Virus record (IMG/VR): IMGVR_UViG_3300005563_000033
Location: 1 to 64,000 of that record
DNA from: a virus
Reading direction: 5' to 3' (one strand)
Length of the DNA: 64,000 nucleotides
Shown here: positions 14,400-21,645 of the stretch, in pieces
How the letters are laid out: each line of letters begins with the position of its first letter
Position numbering within the stretch: the stretch's first letter is position 1
Notes under the pieces: generated by a model
Databases searched by the model: none
What the model was told of the DNA's origin: nothing
The model's input: the letters and a program-made list of their open reading frames with translations, nothing else
Made by a program: the position numbers and the translations under genes

Positions 14400-14675
14400 T
14401 TATTGTTTATTCCATTTTATTTTAAATGCATAATCCATAGCGCCTATAAAATAGGTCATACTATCTCTCGATACCTTGTATTTTGAAATGGACGCCGAAT
14501 CTCCCATTATATTTCCGCGCATGTATTTAAGACTGGAATCATAATTTCTACTATATCCAGAAATAGCTTCAGTGAAATAGTCCTTATGCTGGGCAACAGG
14601 CCGATCACAGGAAAGAGTATTCATGCAAATGAGAATAAATAAAACAGATCGGGATAGTTCGTTGGGGATTGTCAT
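14400..14675 (-). CDS. small lipoprotein (91 aa)
   Basis: Hydrophobic N-terminus SVLFILICMNTLSC with a lipobox (TLSC, Cys23), although the basic N-region (MTIPNELSRS) is longer than usual. The mature ~70 aa contain no recognised domain. Overlaps the upstream zinc-ribbon gene by 4 bp. Confidence 0.55.
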   Translation of the reverse strand: MTIPNELSRSVLFILICMNTLSCDRPVAQHKDYFTEAISGYSRNYDSSLKYMRGNIMGDSASISKYKVSRDSMTYFIGAMDYAFKIKWNKQ

Positions 14676-14947
14676 TGTTGTGTTTTTTCTTGCAATGATT
14701 GTATTTCGTCATTCCATATATCTAGGGCACAGCAAATGGTTTCTTTATCCAAAGAACCCCATACATCCTCTAATCTATGGCCTATTTTGTATTTCGTGGG
14801 GTCATAACCACATTTACAGACTACCCATACGTCGCAGGTATCTATTGCGCATTGTTCCGAATGGGCCGTAAATTCGGTATTATTCCCGCATTTAGGGCAC
14901 TTCTCAATCTGCGTGTTTTCTTTTAGATTAAACTTTTTTGTTCCCAT
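14672..14947 (-). CDS. zinc-ribbon hypothetical protein (91 aa)
   Basis: CPKCGN (about 18-23) and two further Cys in CDVWVVCKCGYDP (about 39-51) make a CxxC...CxC zinc-binding pattern. The C-terminal helix LEDVWGSLDKETICCALDIW follows. Resembles restriction-alleviation-like Lar/zinc-ribbon phage proteins in overall pattern (N-terminal CPxCG, mid VxCxxCG, later W-rich helix), which would be an attractive but unproven role. Confidence 0.55.
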   Translation of the reverse strand: MGTKKFNLKENTQIEKCPKCGNNTEFTAHSEQCAIDTCDVWVVCKCGYDPTKYKIGHRLEDVWGSLDKETICCALDIWNDEIQSLQEKTQQ

Positions 14948-15158
14948 CTTTAATAGAGTTTTGAATAATACTTCCCCCTTGTTGTATATAGTTATCTACG
15001 GCTTTTCGGAAATCTTCTATGGTCTGGTATGGAGTACCTTTCCAAACTATTCGGCCGTCTTTATCTTTTTCTCCACGGAATCCGCGATAATCCACGAAAA
15101 ATGCATGTAAAAGCCGTTGAAAACTATTGCCTAGATCAGTCTTTCTCATTTTATACAT
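14928..15158 (-). CDS. hypothetical protein (76 aa)
   Basis: Basic, with an acidic and aromatic middle (FQRLLHAFFVDYRGFRG). Overlaps neighbours on both sides (20 bp and 8 bp). No motif recognised. Confidence 0.45.
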   Translation of the reverse strand: MYKMRKTDLGNSFQRLLHAFFVDYRGFRGEKDKDGRIVWKGTPYQTIEDFRKAVDNYIQQGGSIIQNSIKDGNKKV

Positions 15159-15666
15159 TTTTTAATACGCTCTTCCAAGCCCTTTTGCCTTTAATGTCCC
15201 ATATTCTATTAAAACTTATATTATAGAGCTTAGATAGCTCTTTATATGATTTTTTTGAATTATATATCTCAATAACTTCCCTTTCTGACAGCCTAGACAT
15301 ATTGTTTTTCGAACCGTTTTGATCTCTATTTCGGCCCCTAACTTTTCTGTCTATATTATTCTGTCTTGGGGTTCCCAAAACTAGGTGTAATGGGTTAATA
15401 CACTTTCTGTTATCGCATGTGTGCCTAATAACTTTACCTTTGGGTATTTTCCCTTTGGCAAAAGTGTATGCAAATCGAGAGGCACGCCATCTAATGCCGT
15501 TAACGCTTACGTATGGATATCCATCACCATTACAAGCGTGTGAGACGCAAATATGACAACCCTCGCTGGATATAATATATAAAATTGGCGTGCGTTTAGG
15601 GCCTTTTTTATTTTCTTCCGAATGCCATTTACTATAATCCAGTGTAAGTTTTTTTATTTGTGTCAT
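15151..15666 (-). CDS. HNH homing endonuclease with C-terminal HTH (171 aa)
   Basis: HNH core GKVIRHTCDNRKCINPLHLV (about residues 77-96) shows the RHxCDNxxCxNPxHL signature of HNH_3-type phage homing enzymes, followed by GTPRQNN. The C-terminal part has a HTH (LSEREVIEIYNSKKSYKELSKLYNIS), used by such enzymes to bind the target. It overlaps both neighbouring small genes slightly, so it may have been inserted into an operon. Free-standing homing endonuclease is the best call. Confidence 0.8.
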   Translation of the reverse strand: MTQIKKLTLDYSKWHSEENKKGPKRTPILYIISSEGCHICVSHACNGDGYPYVSVNGIRWRASRFAYTFAKGKIPKGKVIRHTCDNRKCINPLHLVLGTPRQNNIDRKVRGRNRDQNGSKNNMSRLSEREVIEIYNSKKSYKELSKLYNISFNRIWDIKGKRAWKSVLKNV

Positions 15667-15878
15667 ATTTTTATTATTTCAAGTTTAGAATTATCACTTT
15701 CTTTCATTTCTGATAGGGCCATACCCAGATGGTCTTCTGCTAGTGACTTGTCGCCAAATGAAGTTCCATTTTCGCGCAACCCTTCGTAAGATATCGCCCA
15801 TCCATGCATCTTTGTACGTTGAAACCTAGCAAAATATCTGTATCTATTATATACTAGTTTAGAAATTAGGTAACTCAT
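15663..15878 (-). CDS. hypothetical protein (71 aa)
   Basis: Starts MSYLISKLVYNRYRYFARFQ, aromatic and basic, then GWAISYEGLRENGTSFGDKS. No membrane segment and no family recognised. ATGA overlaps on both sides. Confidence 0.45.
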   Translation of the reverse strand: MSYLISKLVYNRYRYFARFQRTKMHGWAISYEGLRENGTSFGDKSLAEDHLGMALSEMKESDNSKLEIIKI

Positions 15879-16039
15879 TTAGTGGCTTTTTGTTTGTGGA
15901 TTGGATTTCGACATTTTTTGCCCACAGCATAAAACCAGCCACAATTACATTTTTTCCAGCATTTGCATTCTTTCATCCCTTTGCCGCATTTAACACATTT
16001 TACAGTGCTATCTATCATTTTTTCTAAAGGACTTGGCAT
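15875..16039 (-). CDS. Cys-rich zinc-binding small protein (54 aa)
   Basis: Eight cysteines in 54 residues: CVKCGK, CKCWKKCNCG and KKCRNP. The pattern suggests one or two zinc ions. It begins one base before the end of the NinG-like gene region and overlaps the next gene start (ATGA). Not assignable to a family. Confidence 0.6.
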   Translation of the reverse strand: MPSPLEKMIDSTVKCVKCGKGMKECKCWKKCNCGWFYAVGKKCRNPIHKQKATK

Positions 16040-16570
16040 TTATTTAAGGTTTTTAAGTTTATTCTCGTATTCCAGAATCATTTGCCTAAGCTCTTCTCGG
16101 CTCCAACGGTGAATTATTTTAGACTCTTCTAGCAATATTTCCGTTATCCCGGGGTGGTCTTCCTCAAGTCTTTTACCATACTCAGCTTGTAGGCCGTATT
16201 TAAATCTGTTATCCGTTCTGGATTGGGGACGAATATTGCGAAGATCAAACCTCAAATACATGCAATTCCTTGATATATAGTGCCCTGCATCAAGTTCTGA
16301 AGGTTTAAATCGCTTACGAGAAGTATAACATTCAACCAGTCCATCGAGCCCTACTGCACTATATCTAACCCATTTGCTTACTAATGAATCCAGCCTTGTA
16401 ATAAGCTCCGAAAGCCCTTCGTCTTTCGCCAACTCTCGTTCTTCCCTGGCATAAAAATCTTCTACCTTTGCGCACTGCTGACAGCGTTTTTTCGAAAACC
16501 ATTGACAAGGACGCCCACAGTTGACACAGATTTTCTCCCTGATTCTTATTGTTGAATTATGCCTTAGCAT
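16040..16570 (-). CDS. NinG/Rap-like recombination endonuclease
   Basis: A 176-aa protein of the lambda NinG (Rap) type. N-terminal zinc-binding part: CVNCGRPCQWFSKKRCQQC (residues 16-34). The catalytic-type part contains LDAGHYISR (about 98-106) and RFDLRNIRPQ, close to the DAGHY...RF...N.rpQ signature of the family. NinG/Rap proteins act on branched recombination intermediates. The length matches the family. It is the second gene after the divergent spacer, with 14-bp overlap from the preceding 52-aa gene. Two junction-processing proteins (RusA-like and NinG-like) thus occur in one phage. Confidence 0.82.
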   Translation of the reverse strand: MLRHNSTIRIREKICVNCGRPCQWFSKKRCQQCAKVEDFYAREERELAKDEGLSELITRLDSLVSKWVRYSAVGLDGLVECYTSRKRFKPSELDAGHYISRNCMYLRFDLRNIRPQSRTDNRFKYGLQAEYGKRLEEDHPGITEILLEESKIIHRWSREELRQMILEYENKLKNLK

Positions 16571-16715
16571 TATGCCTATTTAATAATTGAAGGGCGCGGG
16601 TTGTGTAGTCGTAAAGGTTAATTTCTTTCTCTACACATATTTTCCTAGACTCTTTTACAACATCCTTTTCGGCCTTGATGGATGCTAATTCCGGCTTCTT
16701 TTTCTTTTTAATCAT
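16557..16715 (-). CDS. small basic protein (52 aa)
   Basis: MIKKKKKPELASIKAEKDVV, then a helical segment with a single Cys. It is the first minus-strand gene from the divergent spacer, and overlaps the NinG-like start by 14 bp. Basic charge suggests nucleic-acid contact. No family recognised. Confidence 0.5.
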   Translation of the reverse strand: MIKKKKKPELASIKAEKDVVKESRKICVEKEINLYDYTTRALQLLNRHNAKA

Positions 16716-16806
16716 AAGCGAATATACAAACTTTGTAGAAAAGTAGAAAAATATTTGTTTTTTATTTTTTCAGCCATTACCTTCACAAAACAAATTCCTT
16801 ATCACA
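16716..16806. promoter_or_regulatory. divergent promoter spacer with a perfect dyad
   Basis: The 91-bp A/T-rich spacer separates the minus accessory block from the plus block headed by the sigma-factor gene. A perfect dyad TACAAA-c-TTTGTA lies at 16725-16737, and AATATTTG follows at 16750-16757, one base off the Bacteroidetes -7 box. The dyad overlaps where a minus-strand promoter would be expected, so it may be an operator controlling both directions. Confidence 0.45.
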
Positions 16807-17277
16807 GTGGACAGAGAGCGTTTCAAAGAGGTCTATGAAGAGCATTATATAAAGATGCTCAGATATGCCAGAACAATGGTGCATGATCTGGATACGGCCC
16901 ATGACTTAGTGCTTGACGTTTTTCTGTTGTATCATAAGAATGCAGACATTGTTAAGTACGACGAAGTTTGGTTAATACGGGCCACCAGAAATTTATGCAT
17001 AGACCATCTTAGAAGGGTAAAGTTGCATAGAATAATGGAGGATACAATAGAATTAGAAGAGTGGGAGCCTTTCAAATGTAAAATTATCGAAGCGGAAGTA
17101 GGATACAATCTATCAAAAGAAATAAGTAAATTTCCTCCCAGATGCAGCCGTATTGTAACTTTATTTTTGAAGGGGCTTAATAGCAAACAGATAGGGGAAA
17201 GGTTGGGGATATCTTCACAAACAGCTAACAATCAGTACTCAATAGCTGTTAAAAAACTAAGATCACAATTACATTAA
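16807..17277 (+). CDS. ECF-type RNA polymerase sigma factor
   Basis: A 156-aa protein with both ECF core domains. Sigma region 2 spans about residues 12-70, including the helix ARTMVHDLDTAHDLVLDVFL and the -10-recognition segment ending NLCIDHLRR. Region 4 covers about 105-153, with the HTH LNSKQIGERLGISSQTANNQ and AVKKLRSQL. The start is GTG at 16807, since no ATG fits. Being first in the long plus-strand block, it probably redirects host RNA polymerase to phage promoters. No anti-sigma gene is adjacent. Sigma-family membership is confident, the regulon is inferred. Confidence 0.85.
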   Translation: MDRERFKEVYEEHYIKMLRYARTMVHDLDTAHDLVLDVFLLYHKNADIVKYDEVWLIRATRNLCIDHLRRVKLHRIMEDTIELEEWEPFKCKIIEAEVGYNLSKEISKFPPRCSRIVTLFLKGLNSKQIGERLGISSQTANNQYSIAVKKLRSQLH

Positions 17278-17278
17278 T

Positions 17279-17668
17279 ATGGCCAAAAGAAAAGTAGCGG
17301 CCACATCCAGAGCCGCATACGACAGTCTTACAGCAGACAAGCTAAGAGAAGATTACAAAAAGATCATGTCTGCGCTTTCGGTGCTTGGTGAGGCAACTTC
17401 AGAACAGATAGCCGGTAAGCTGAAATGTAAGCCAGATAAGGTATGGAAGCGTTTATCTGAACTAAAAAAGGCAGATGTTTTATACAAACCTGGCAACCGC
17501 CGCCCTCTTAAATCCGGCTGCATGGGATTTACTTGGGCGCTAACTGAGAAGGGGAAGCAGATAGTAGAGTCTTCTCAAGAATTACTCCCTGGACAGACAG
17601 TTCAAGACTTTTCAAGAGCATTCAACCAGCCATCACAATCTAATAATACAATTAATAGGTTATTTTGA
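17279..17668 (+). CDS. winged-helix DNA-binding protein (129 aa)
   Basis: A basic N-terminus, then MSALSVLGEATSEQIAGKLK and KPDKVWKRLSELKKADVLYK (residues about 30-72), a classic winged helix with recognition helix at VWKRLSELKKA and a wing rich in Gly/Arg. It follows the sigma gene after 1 bp. It may regulate the sigma or the following module. Target unknown. Confidence 0.7.
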   Translation: MAKRKVAATSRAAYDSLTADKLREDYKKIMSALSVLGEATSEQIAGKLKCKPDKVWKRLSELKKADVLYKPGNRRPLKSGCMGFTWALTEKGKQIVESSQELLPGQTVQDFSRAFNQPSQSNNTINRLF

Positions 17669-18258
17669 AAAGAGTTTTTCACCCTTATGATCTGTGGGAG
17701 GATTTTAAGTTTGGGATGTGGCGCAAAGTATCATTTAAAGAGGAACGACATTTTTTAGAAGCCGCCATAGTATTTACAGGAGATGCTGAATTGTATGGTA
17801 GATATATGATTAGAGCGATAAACGAATGGCCCTACGGATGTGAACATAATCTTAGTTGTGTCGGAATGAATAGACAAGCATGGATAGGACACGCGGCCAC
17901 TTGTATAGCTATCCACTGCCCTGAATATATTACCCGTCTTGCATGGCATCAATTGACTCAAAAACAGCAAGACGACGCAAACGAAAAAGCTGACATAGCA
18001 ATAAAAACTTGGGAAGAAAATTATGCCAAAGACAAAGATTGGAATAGATGTATTGACAGCCGCCCGTCATCGGATTTCATGGACGTTCGACACCTTCGAG
18101 AAAGTTTACCTTTCTTTCAGTGCCGGGAAGGACAGTACGGTGATGTTGCACTTAGTAGCGGAGGAAGCAAGAAAAAGAAAAAGGACGTTTGGTCTGTTGT
18201 TGATAGACATGGAAAGTCAATACAAACTAACGATGGATCACGCGACCGCCTGTTTTAG
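17665..18258 (+). CDS. conserved phage protein, C-terminal third overlapping the PAPS-reductase gene (197 aa)
   Basis: TTG start overlapping the preceding TGA. The first ~120 residues look like a genuine conserved domain (PYDLWEDFKFGMWRKV, then CEHNLSCVGMNRQAWIGHAA, CPEYITRLAWHQL), a small helical fold I associate with phage genes sitting beside PAPS-reductase/ParB pairs. The last ~78 residues are encoded in another frame of the next gene's N-terminus, where Ser/Lys-rich low-complexity sequence suggests the frame is only incidentally open. A natural stop may have been lost. No enzymatic motif. Confidence 0.6.
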   Translation: MKRVFHPYDLWEDFKFGMWRKVSFKEERHFLEAAIVFTGDAELYGRYMIRAINEWPYGCEHNLSCVGMNRQAWIGHAATCIAIHCPEYITRLAWHQLTQKQQDDANEKADIAIKTWEENYAKDKDWNRCIDSRPSSDFMDVRHLRESLPFFQCREGQYGDVALSSGGSKKKKKDVWSVVDRHGKSIQTNDGSRDRLF

Positions 18259-19234
18259 CGAATACTCTGATTGTACAGAGCCTTTTTGGTGCTGCCTTGA
18301 AATACATCTACGCAATGCCGTAAGTGTTTACGAGCCTCATTGGATAGCGTGGGACGAAACTAAAAAAGCCAGTTGGGTAAGAGAAAAGCCAGCAATTGCA
18401 TATCCTACTAATTTCTTTCCTTTTTATCACCGGGGGATGGAATTTGAAGAGTTTGTACCCGAATTTGGCTCATGGTATGCTGAAGGGAAACCATGCGCCT
18501 GTTTTGTTGGTATAAGATCGGACGAAAGCCTTAACCGTTATAGAACAATTGCCAGTGATAAAAAAATGATGTACGAAGGTCGTAAATGGACATCCTTAGT
18601 TCAGGATCAAGTATACAATATCTATCCCATTTACGATTGGAAGACAGAGGATATTTGGACATACCACGGCAAGAGACCAGACAAGCAATATAACAAGCTG
18701 TACGACTTAATGTACAAAGCAGGACTAACTATTAGCCAGATGCGTATATGTCAACCATATGGAGATGATCAAAGACGTGGCTTGTGGTTATTTCACCTTA
18801 TAGAGCCAGAAACATGGGCACGTGTAGTAGCCAGGGTGAACGGCGCAAACGGTGGCGCATTGTATATAAACGAATCTGGGAATGTAACAGGGTATAGGCG
18901 AATAAGCAAGCCGGAAGGCCATACGTGGCAATCGTTCGCTAAGATGCTTCTATCCTCAATGCCAGCTAAATCTCAAATACACTACGACGCTAAGATCAGC
19001 GTCTTTATAAAGTGGTGGATGGATAGAGGATACCCAGATGGTATACCAGACGAAGCACCCTACGAGATGGAAGCGAATAAACTAGCCCCCTCATGGCGTA
19101 GAATATGTAAGTCGTTGTTACGCAATGACTATTGGGGTAAGAGTATGGGCTTCAGCCAGACAAAATCGGAAGCGTACGAAAAATATTTAGCTCTTATAAA
19201 AAGAAAAAAAGAAAAATGGAAATTATCAATTTAA
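18023..19234 (+). CDS. PAPS-reductase-family protein, IbrA-like (DUF3440 type)
   Basis: A 403-aa member of the adenosine nucleotide alpha-hydrolase (PP-loop) group. The pyrophosphate-binding motif SFSAGKDSTVMLH occupies residues 31-43, and further conserved pieces are CFVGIRSDESLNRYR (about 160-174) and the C-terminal DUF3440-like region with WWMDRGYPDGIPDEA (about 332-346). IbrA proteins pair with ParB-like IbrB, as here (the next gene overlaps by 19 bp). PAPS reductases move sulfur or activate substrates with ATP. The real substrate of IbrA proteins is not established; nucleic-acid thiolation is one possibility by analogy with DndC. Confidence 0.85.
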   Translation: MPKTKIGIDVLTAARHRISWTFDTFEKVYLSFSAGKDSTVMLHLVAEEARKRKRTFGLLLIDMESQYKLTMDHATACFSEYSDCTEPFWCCLEIHLRNAVSVYEPHWIAWDETKKASWVREKPAIAYPTNFFPFYHRGMEFEEFVPEFGSWYAEGKPCACFVGIRSDESLNRYRTIASDKKMMYEGRKWTSLVQDQVYNIYPIYDWKTEDIWTYHGKRPDKQYNKLYDLMYKAGLTISQMRICQPYGDDQRRGLWLFHLIEPETWARVVARVNGANGGALYINESGNVTGYRRISKPEGHTWQSFAKMLLSSMPAKSQIHYDAKISVFIKWWMDRGYPDGIPDEAPYEMEANKLAPSWRRICKSLLRNDYWGKSMGFSQTKSEAYEKYLALIKRKKEKWKLSI

Positions 19235-19872
19235 TGGAAATAGAAGCGTTGCCGCTTCATGAAAAAATTGAAGCAATTAATCAGGCAAAACTAGCCTTAC
19301 ACGCTATTTCGCCTTTTAATAAAGAGCCGGTGGACTGTGTGTTGTGGGTAAGATCAGATACGGTTACAGCTAATGACTATAACCCTAATGCCGTAGCACC
19401 CCCAGAAATGAAATTACTGGCTATTTCTATAGGTGAAGATGGATATACACAACCTATCGTAACTTGGGTAGAAGAAGATAGGCGAGAAGTAATTGACGGC
19501 TACCATAGGCACCGTGTAGGTAAAGAGGACAAGGAAATAAATGTACGCATATTCAACTATCTCCCAGTGGTTACAGCCAACGAAAACAGAACAGACAAAG
19601 GAGATCGTATTGCCGCCACTATAAGACACAACCGAGCTAGGGGTAAGCACAAGATAGACGCAATGAGCGAAATTGTGTTAGAGCTTAAACGTCGAAACTG
19701 GTCAGATAAAAAGATAGGTCAGCAATTGGGTATGGATCAGGATGAAGTTTTAAGATTAGCGCAAATAACAGGGTTGGCTGAAATGTTTGCCGATAGAGAA
19801 TTTTCAGAAGCCTGGGAAGTTGATAAAATAGACGAAAACGACACACTTAGCATTCAAGAAGAAAATCAATAG
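19216..19872 (+). CDS. ParB-N-domain protein, IbrB-like
   Basis: A 218-aa protein with a ParB/sulfiredoxin-like nuclease domain: NPNAVAPPEMKLLAISIGED (about 57-75), TQPIVTWV and the signature IDGYHRHRVG (93-102), followed by helices with a HTH (NWSDKKIGQQLGMDQDEVLR, about 156-175). It overlaps the IbrA-like gene by 19 bp; an ATG at 19234 (TAATG junction) is the alternative start. IbrA/IbrB pairs occur in bacteria and mobile elements; IbrB has been linked to regulation, but the biochemical function remains open. Confidence 0.82.
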   Translation: MEIINLMEIEALPLHEKIEAINQAKLALHAISPFNKEPVDCVLWVRSDTVTANDYNPNAVAPPEMKLLAISIGEDGYTQPIVTWVEEDRREVIDGYHRHRVGKEDKEINVRIFNYLPVVTANENRTDKGDRIAATIRHNRARGKHKIDAMSEIVLELKRRNWSDKKIGQQLGMDQDEVLRLAQITGLAEMFADREFSEAWEVDKIDENDTLSIQEENQ

Positions 19873-19874
19873 TA

Positions 19875-20879
19875 ATGAATATTCCAATTAAAGAATTAAA
19901 AAGATTTCAGGCAATGGCCGGCCATGTACAAGGGTCAAACATTCTCCCGGCGCATAAGTATCTAAAAATAGGTGAAGGCAAGATTGTAAAAAACGTCAGC
20001 AGCAGTTTTATAGTCTATGAATGTAAGGCAGCAGATGAAGGGCCTTTGCTGGTTCATGAAGATGACCTTTTTGGGCTTGTATCCGAAACACCATCCGCTG
20101 TAGTATCCATAAACAAGGTGAAAGGTAAGATTGAATTAAATGACGGCATAGATGTAATTAAATTGCAGGAAATGCCACCAAAGACGTTTAATGAACCACC
20201 CGTGGCAGATAGCGAAAAAGTTATTTTATCGGATGAGTTTTGGGAGGCCGTTGCCAAAGCGACGCATTTTTCACAGTTTATAAAAGACATGCCAACCTAT
20301 TACGGCTATGTGCATATAGCTGAAAACTGCGTATGTGCAGGGGATGGAATAATAGCCTATCACTATCCGATAGAAGAGGATGTAAAGATTATCATAGAAG
20401 GTAAACTAGCGAAGTCAATAGCGGAAGCAAAACCGTCATGGTTCTCACAGAACGAAAAAAACGTATTCTTTGAAGGTGCGGGCGTAGTGTTCGGGTTTGT
20501 AAAGCCAGAAATAGGCTGGCTGGACATAAAGAGGCTGTTTGCACATGAAAAGAAATATGCATTCTCGCTGCCTGCCAGCGATATAACATCCTTTGGAAAC
20601 TTGTCCATTAAGTTAACATCTGATCCAATGGTTACTATTACTACAGGACTATTGGAGATGAACGACATGCTACTGGATAAGAACCACAAGCGGGCCGTAC
20701 CTTCCATAAAGATGCCGGGAGAGTTTACCTACAACCCAAAAAGAATGAACACAGTATTGAAAGGCTTAGATGTTGAAGATATAGATTTCAGCGAAAACGG
20801 ATCAGCATACTACCTTTCATCGAAAGACACAAAAGCAACCGCACTTATAGCAAAAATTCAAAAACCCCAACAAAAATGA
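19875..20879 (+). CDS. putative DNA sliding-clamp-like protein (334 aa)
   Basis: Length and strand-rich three-part layout resemble bacterial beta clamps (DnaN, ~370 aa). The middle segment SDEFWEAVAKATHFSQFIKD...YGYVHIAENCVCAGDGIIAYHYPI resembles the second clamp domain, where a helix is followed by a strand and an ATDGxRxA-like loop. The C-terminal segment (PKRMNTVLKGLDVEDIDFSENG) resembles the last domain. Signature residues are not conserved enough to be sure. It sits before the replication genes, which supports but does not prove the call. An alternative is a general replication accessory protein. Confidence 0.5.
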   Translation: MNIPIKELKRFQAMAGHVQGSNILPAHKYLKIGEGKIVKNVSSSFIVYECKAADEGPLLVHEDDLFGLVSETPSAVVSINKVKGKIELNDGIDVIKLQEMPPKTFNEPPVADSEKVILSDEFWEAVAKATHFSQFIKDMPTYYGYVHIAENCVCAGDGIIAYHYPIEEDVKIIIEGKLAKSIAEAKPSWFSQNEKNVFFEGAGVVFGFVKPEIGWLDIKRLFAHEKKYAFSLPASDITSFGNLSIKLTSDPMVTITTGLLEMNDMLLDKNHKRAVPSIKMPGEFTYNPKRMNTVLKGLDVEDIDFSENGSAYYLSSKDTKATALIAKIQKPQQK

Positions 20880-21181
20880 ACAAGAAGACTAACATAGAAT
20901 ACCTGCGAGATTGCATTAAAGGTAATGAGGAAGCTAATGAGTTTCTTGATGCAGTCATAAAAGAAATTAAGGCTAAGGATAAAAGAGTTAAAGCCTTAGA
21001 AGATGATTGCGACTGTGACGAATATGAAGATAGAAGTTATGAAAATACCATTGACACGGGCATGGAGCCGCTGGAATGGTCATGCCCTAACTTAGGCATC
21101 ATTTCTTTGATGGAAACATTTGAAGAAAAGTTGGAAAAATTAGGCCACATACGTTTAGAAGCAGCTATTAAATCTCTTTAA
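20876..21181 (+). CDS. acidic hypothetical protein (101 aa)
   Basis: ATGA overlap with the clamp-like gene. N-terminal charged helices, then a short acidic run DDCDCDEYED (about 44-53) with two Cys, and a C-terminal helix TFEEKLEKLGHIRLEAAIKS. No family. Probably translationally coupled to the clamp-like gene. Confidence 0.5.
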   Translation: MNKKTNIEYLRDCIKGNEEANEFLDAVIKEIKAKDKRVKALEDDCDCDEYEDRSYENTIDTGMEPLEWSCPNLGIISLMETFEEKLEKLGHIRLEAAIKSL

Positions 21182-21205
21182 CACTCAGCACTACAATTTT
21201 AAGTT

Positions 21206-21598
21206 ATGGCTAAGGGTATGAGGAAGTTTAAAGATGATTGGCCTTTAATGGAGATTCATAGACAATATGAAAAGGACGAAGCCATGAAGGCGCTATTTGA
21301 TGAAATATCTCGGCTAAAGTTCAAGATTGGAGAGCAAGATTCAGGGATTTCCGAATTAAAATACGAGATAGTTCATACCAAGCCAAAGGAAATAGAGAAG
21401 ATTGTTGTTAAAGAGGTGGCTGCCACTGCCGGTAAAAAATCAGTAAAGGCATGGAAAAAAGACGAATACTTTGCAGAAATAATGAGCCGGTTAGAAAGAG
21501 CTAATGAGACTAAAAAAAGATATGAGAAAGACGTTATTTTATGGCGTAACAAGTACTTTGACCTTCTAGCCAGAACGAACAAAGACGGCCATGAATAG
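21206..21598 (+). CDS. hypothetical coiled-coil protein (130 aa)
   Basis: Charged and helical throughout. Segments around DEISRLKFKIGEQDSGISEL and MSRLERANETKKRYEKDVIL fit a coiled coil or scaffold-like rod. It is the last gene before the 243-bp spacer that holds a strong promoter-like box and a hairpin. Function unknown. Confidence 0.5.
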   Translation: MAKGMRKFKDDWPLMEIHRQYEKDEAMKALFDEISRLKFKIGEQDSGISELKYEIVHTKPKEIEKIVVKEVAATAGKKSVKAWKKDEYFAEIMSRLERANETKKRYEKDVILWRNKYFDLLARTNKDGHE

Positions 21599-21632
21599 TC
21601 ATACTTCTATATATTGTTTCTATTGTGAAAAA

Positions 21633-21640
21633 TAAATTTG
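21633..21640 (+). promoter_or_regulatory. Bacteroidetes-type promoter, TAAATTTG -7 box
   Basis: Exact TAnnTTTG match in an A/T-rich spacer, with a TTG at 21614-21616 about 16 bp upstream as a -33 candidate. Transcription would start near 21646 and run into the hairpins at 21780-21841. Confidence 0.6.
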
Positions 21641-21645
21641 TAGAA

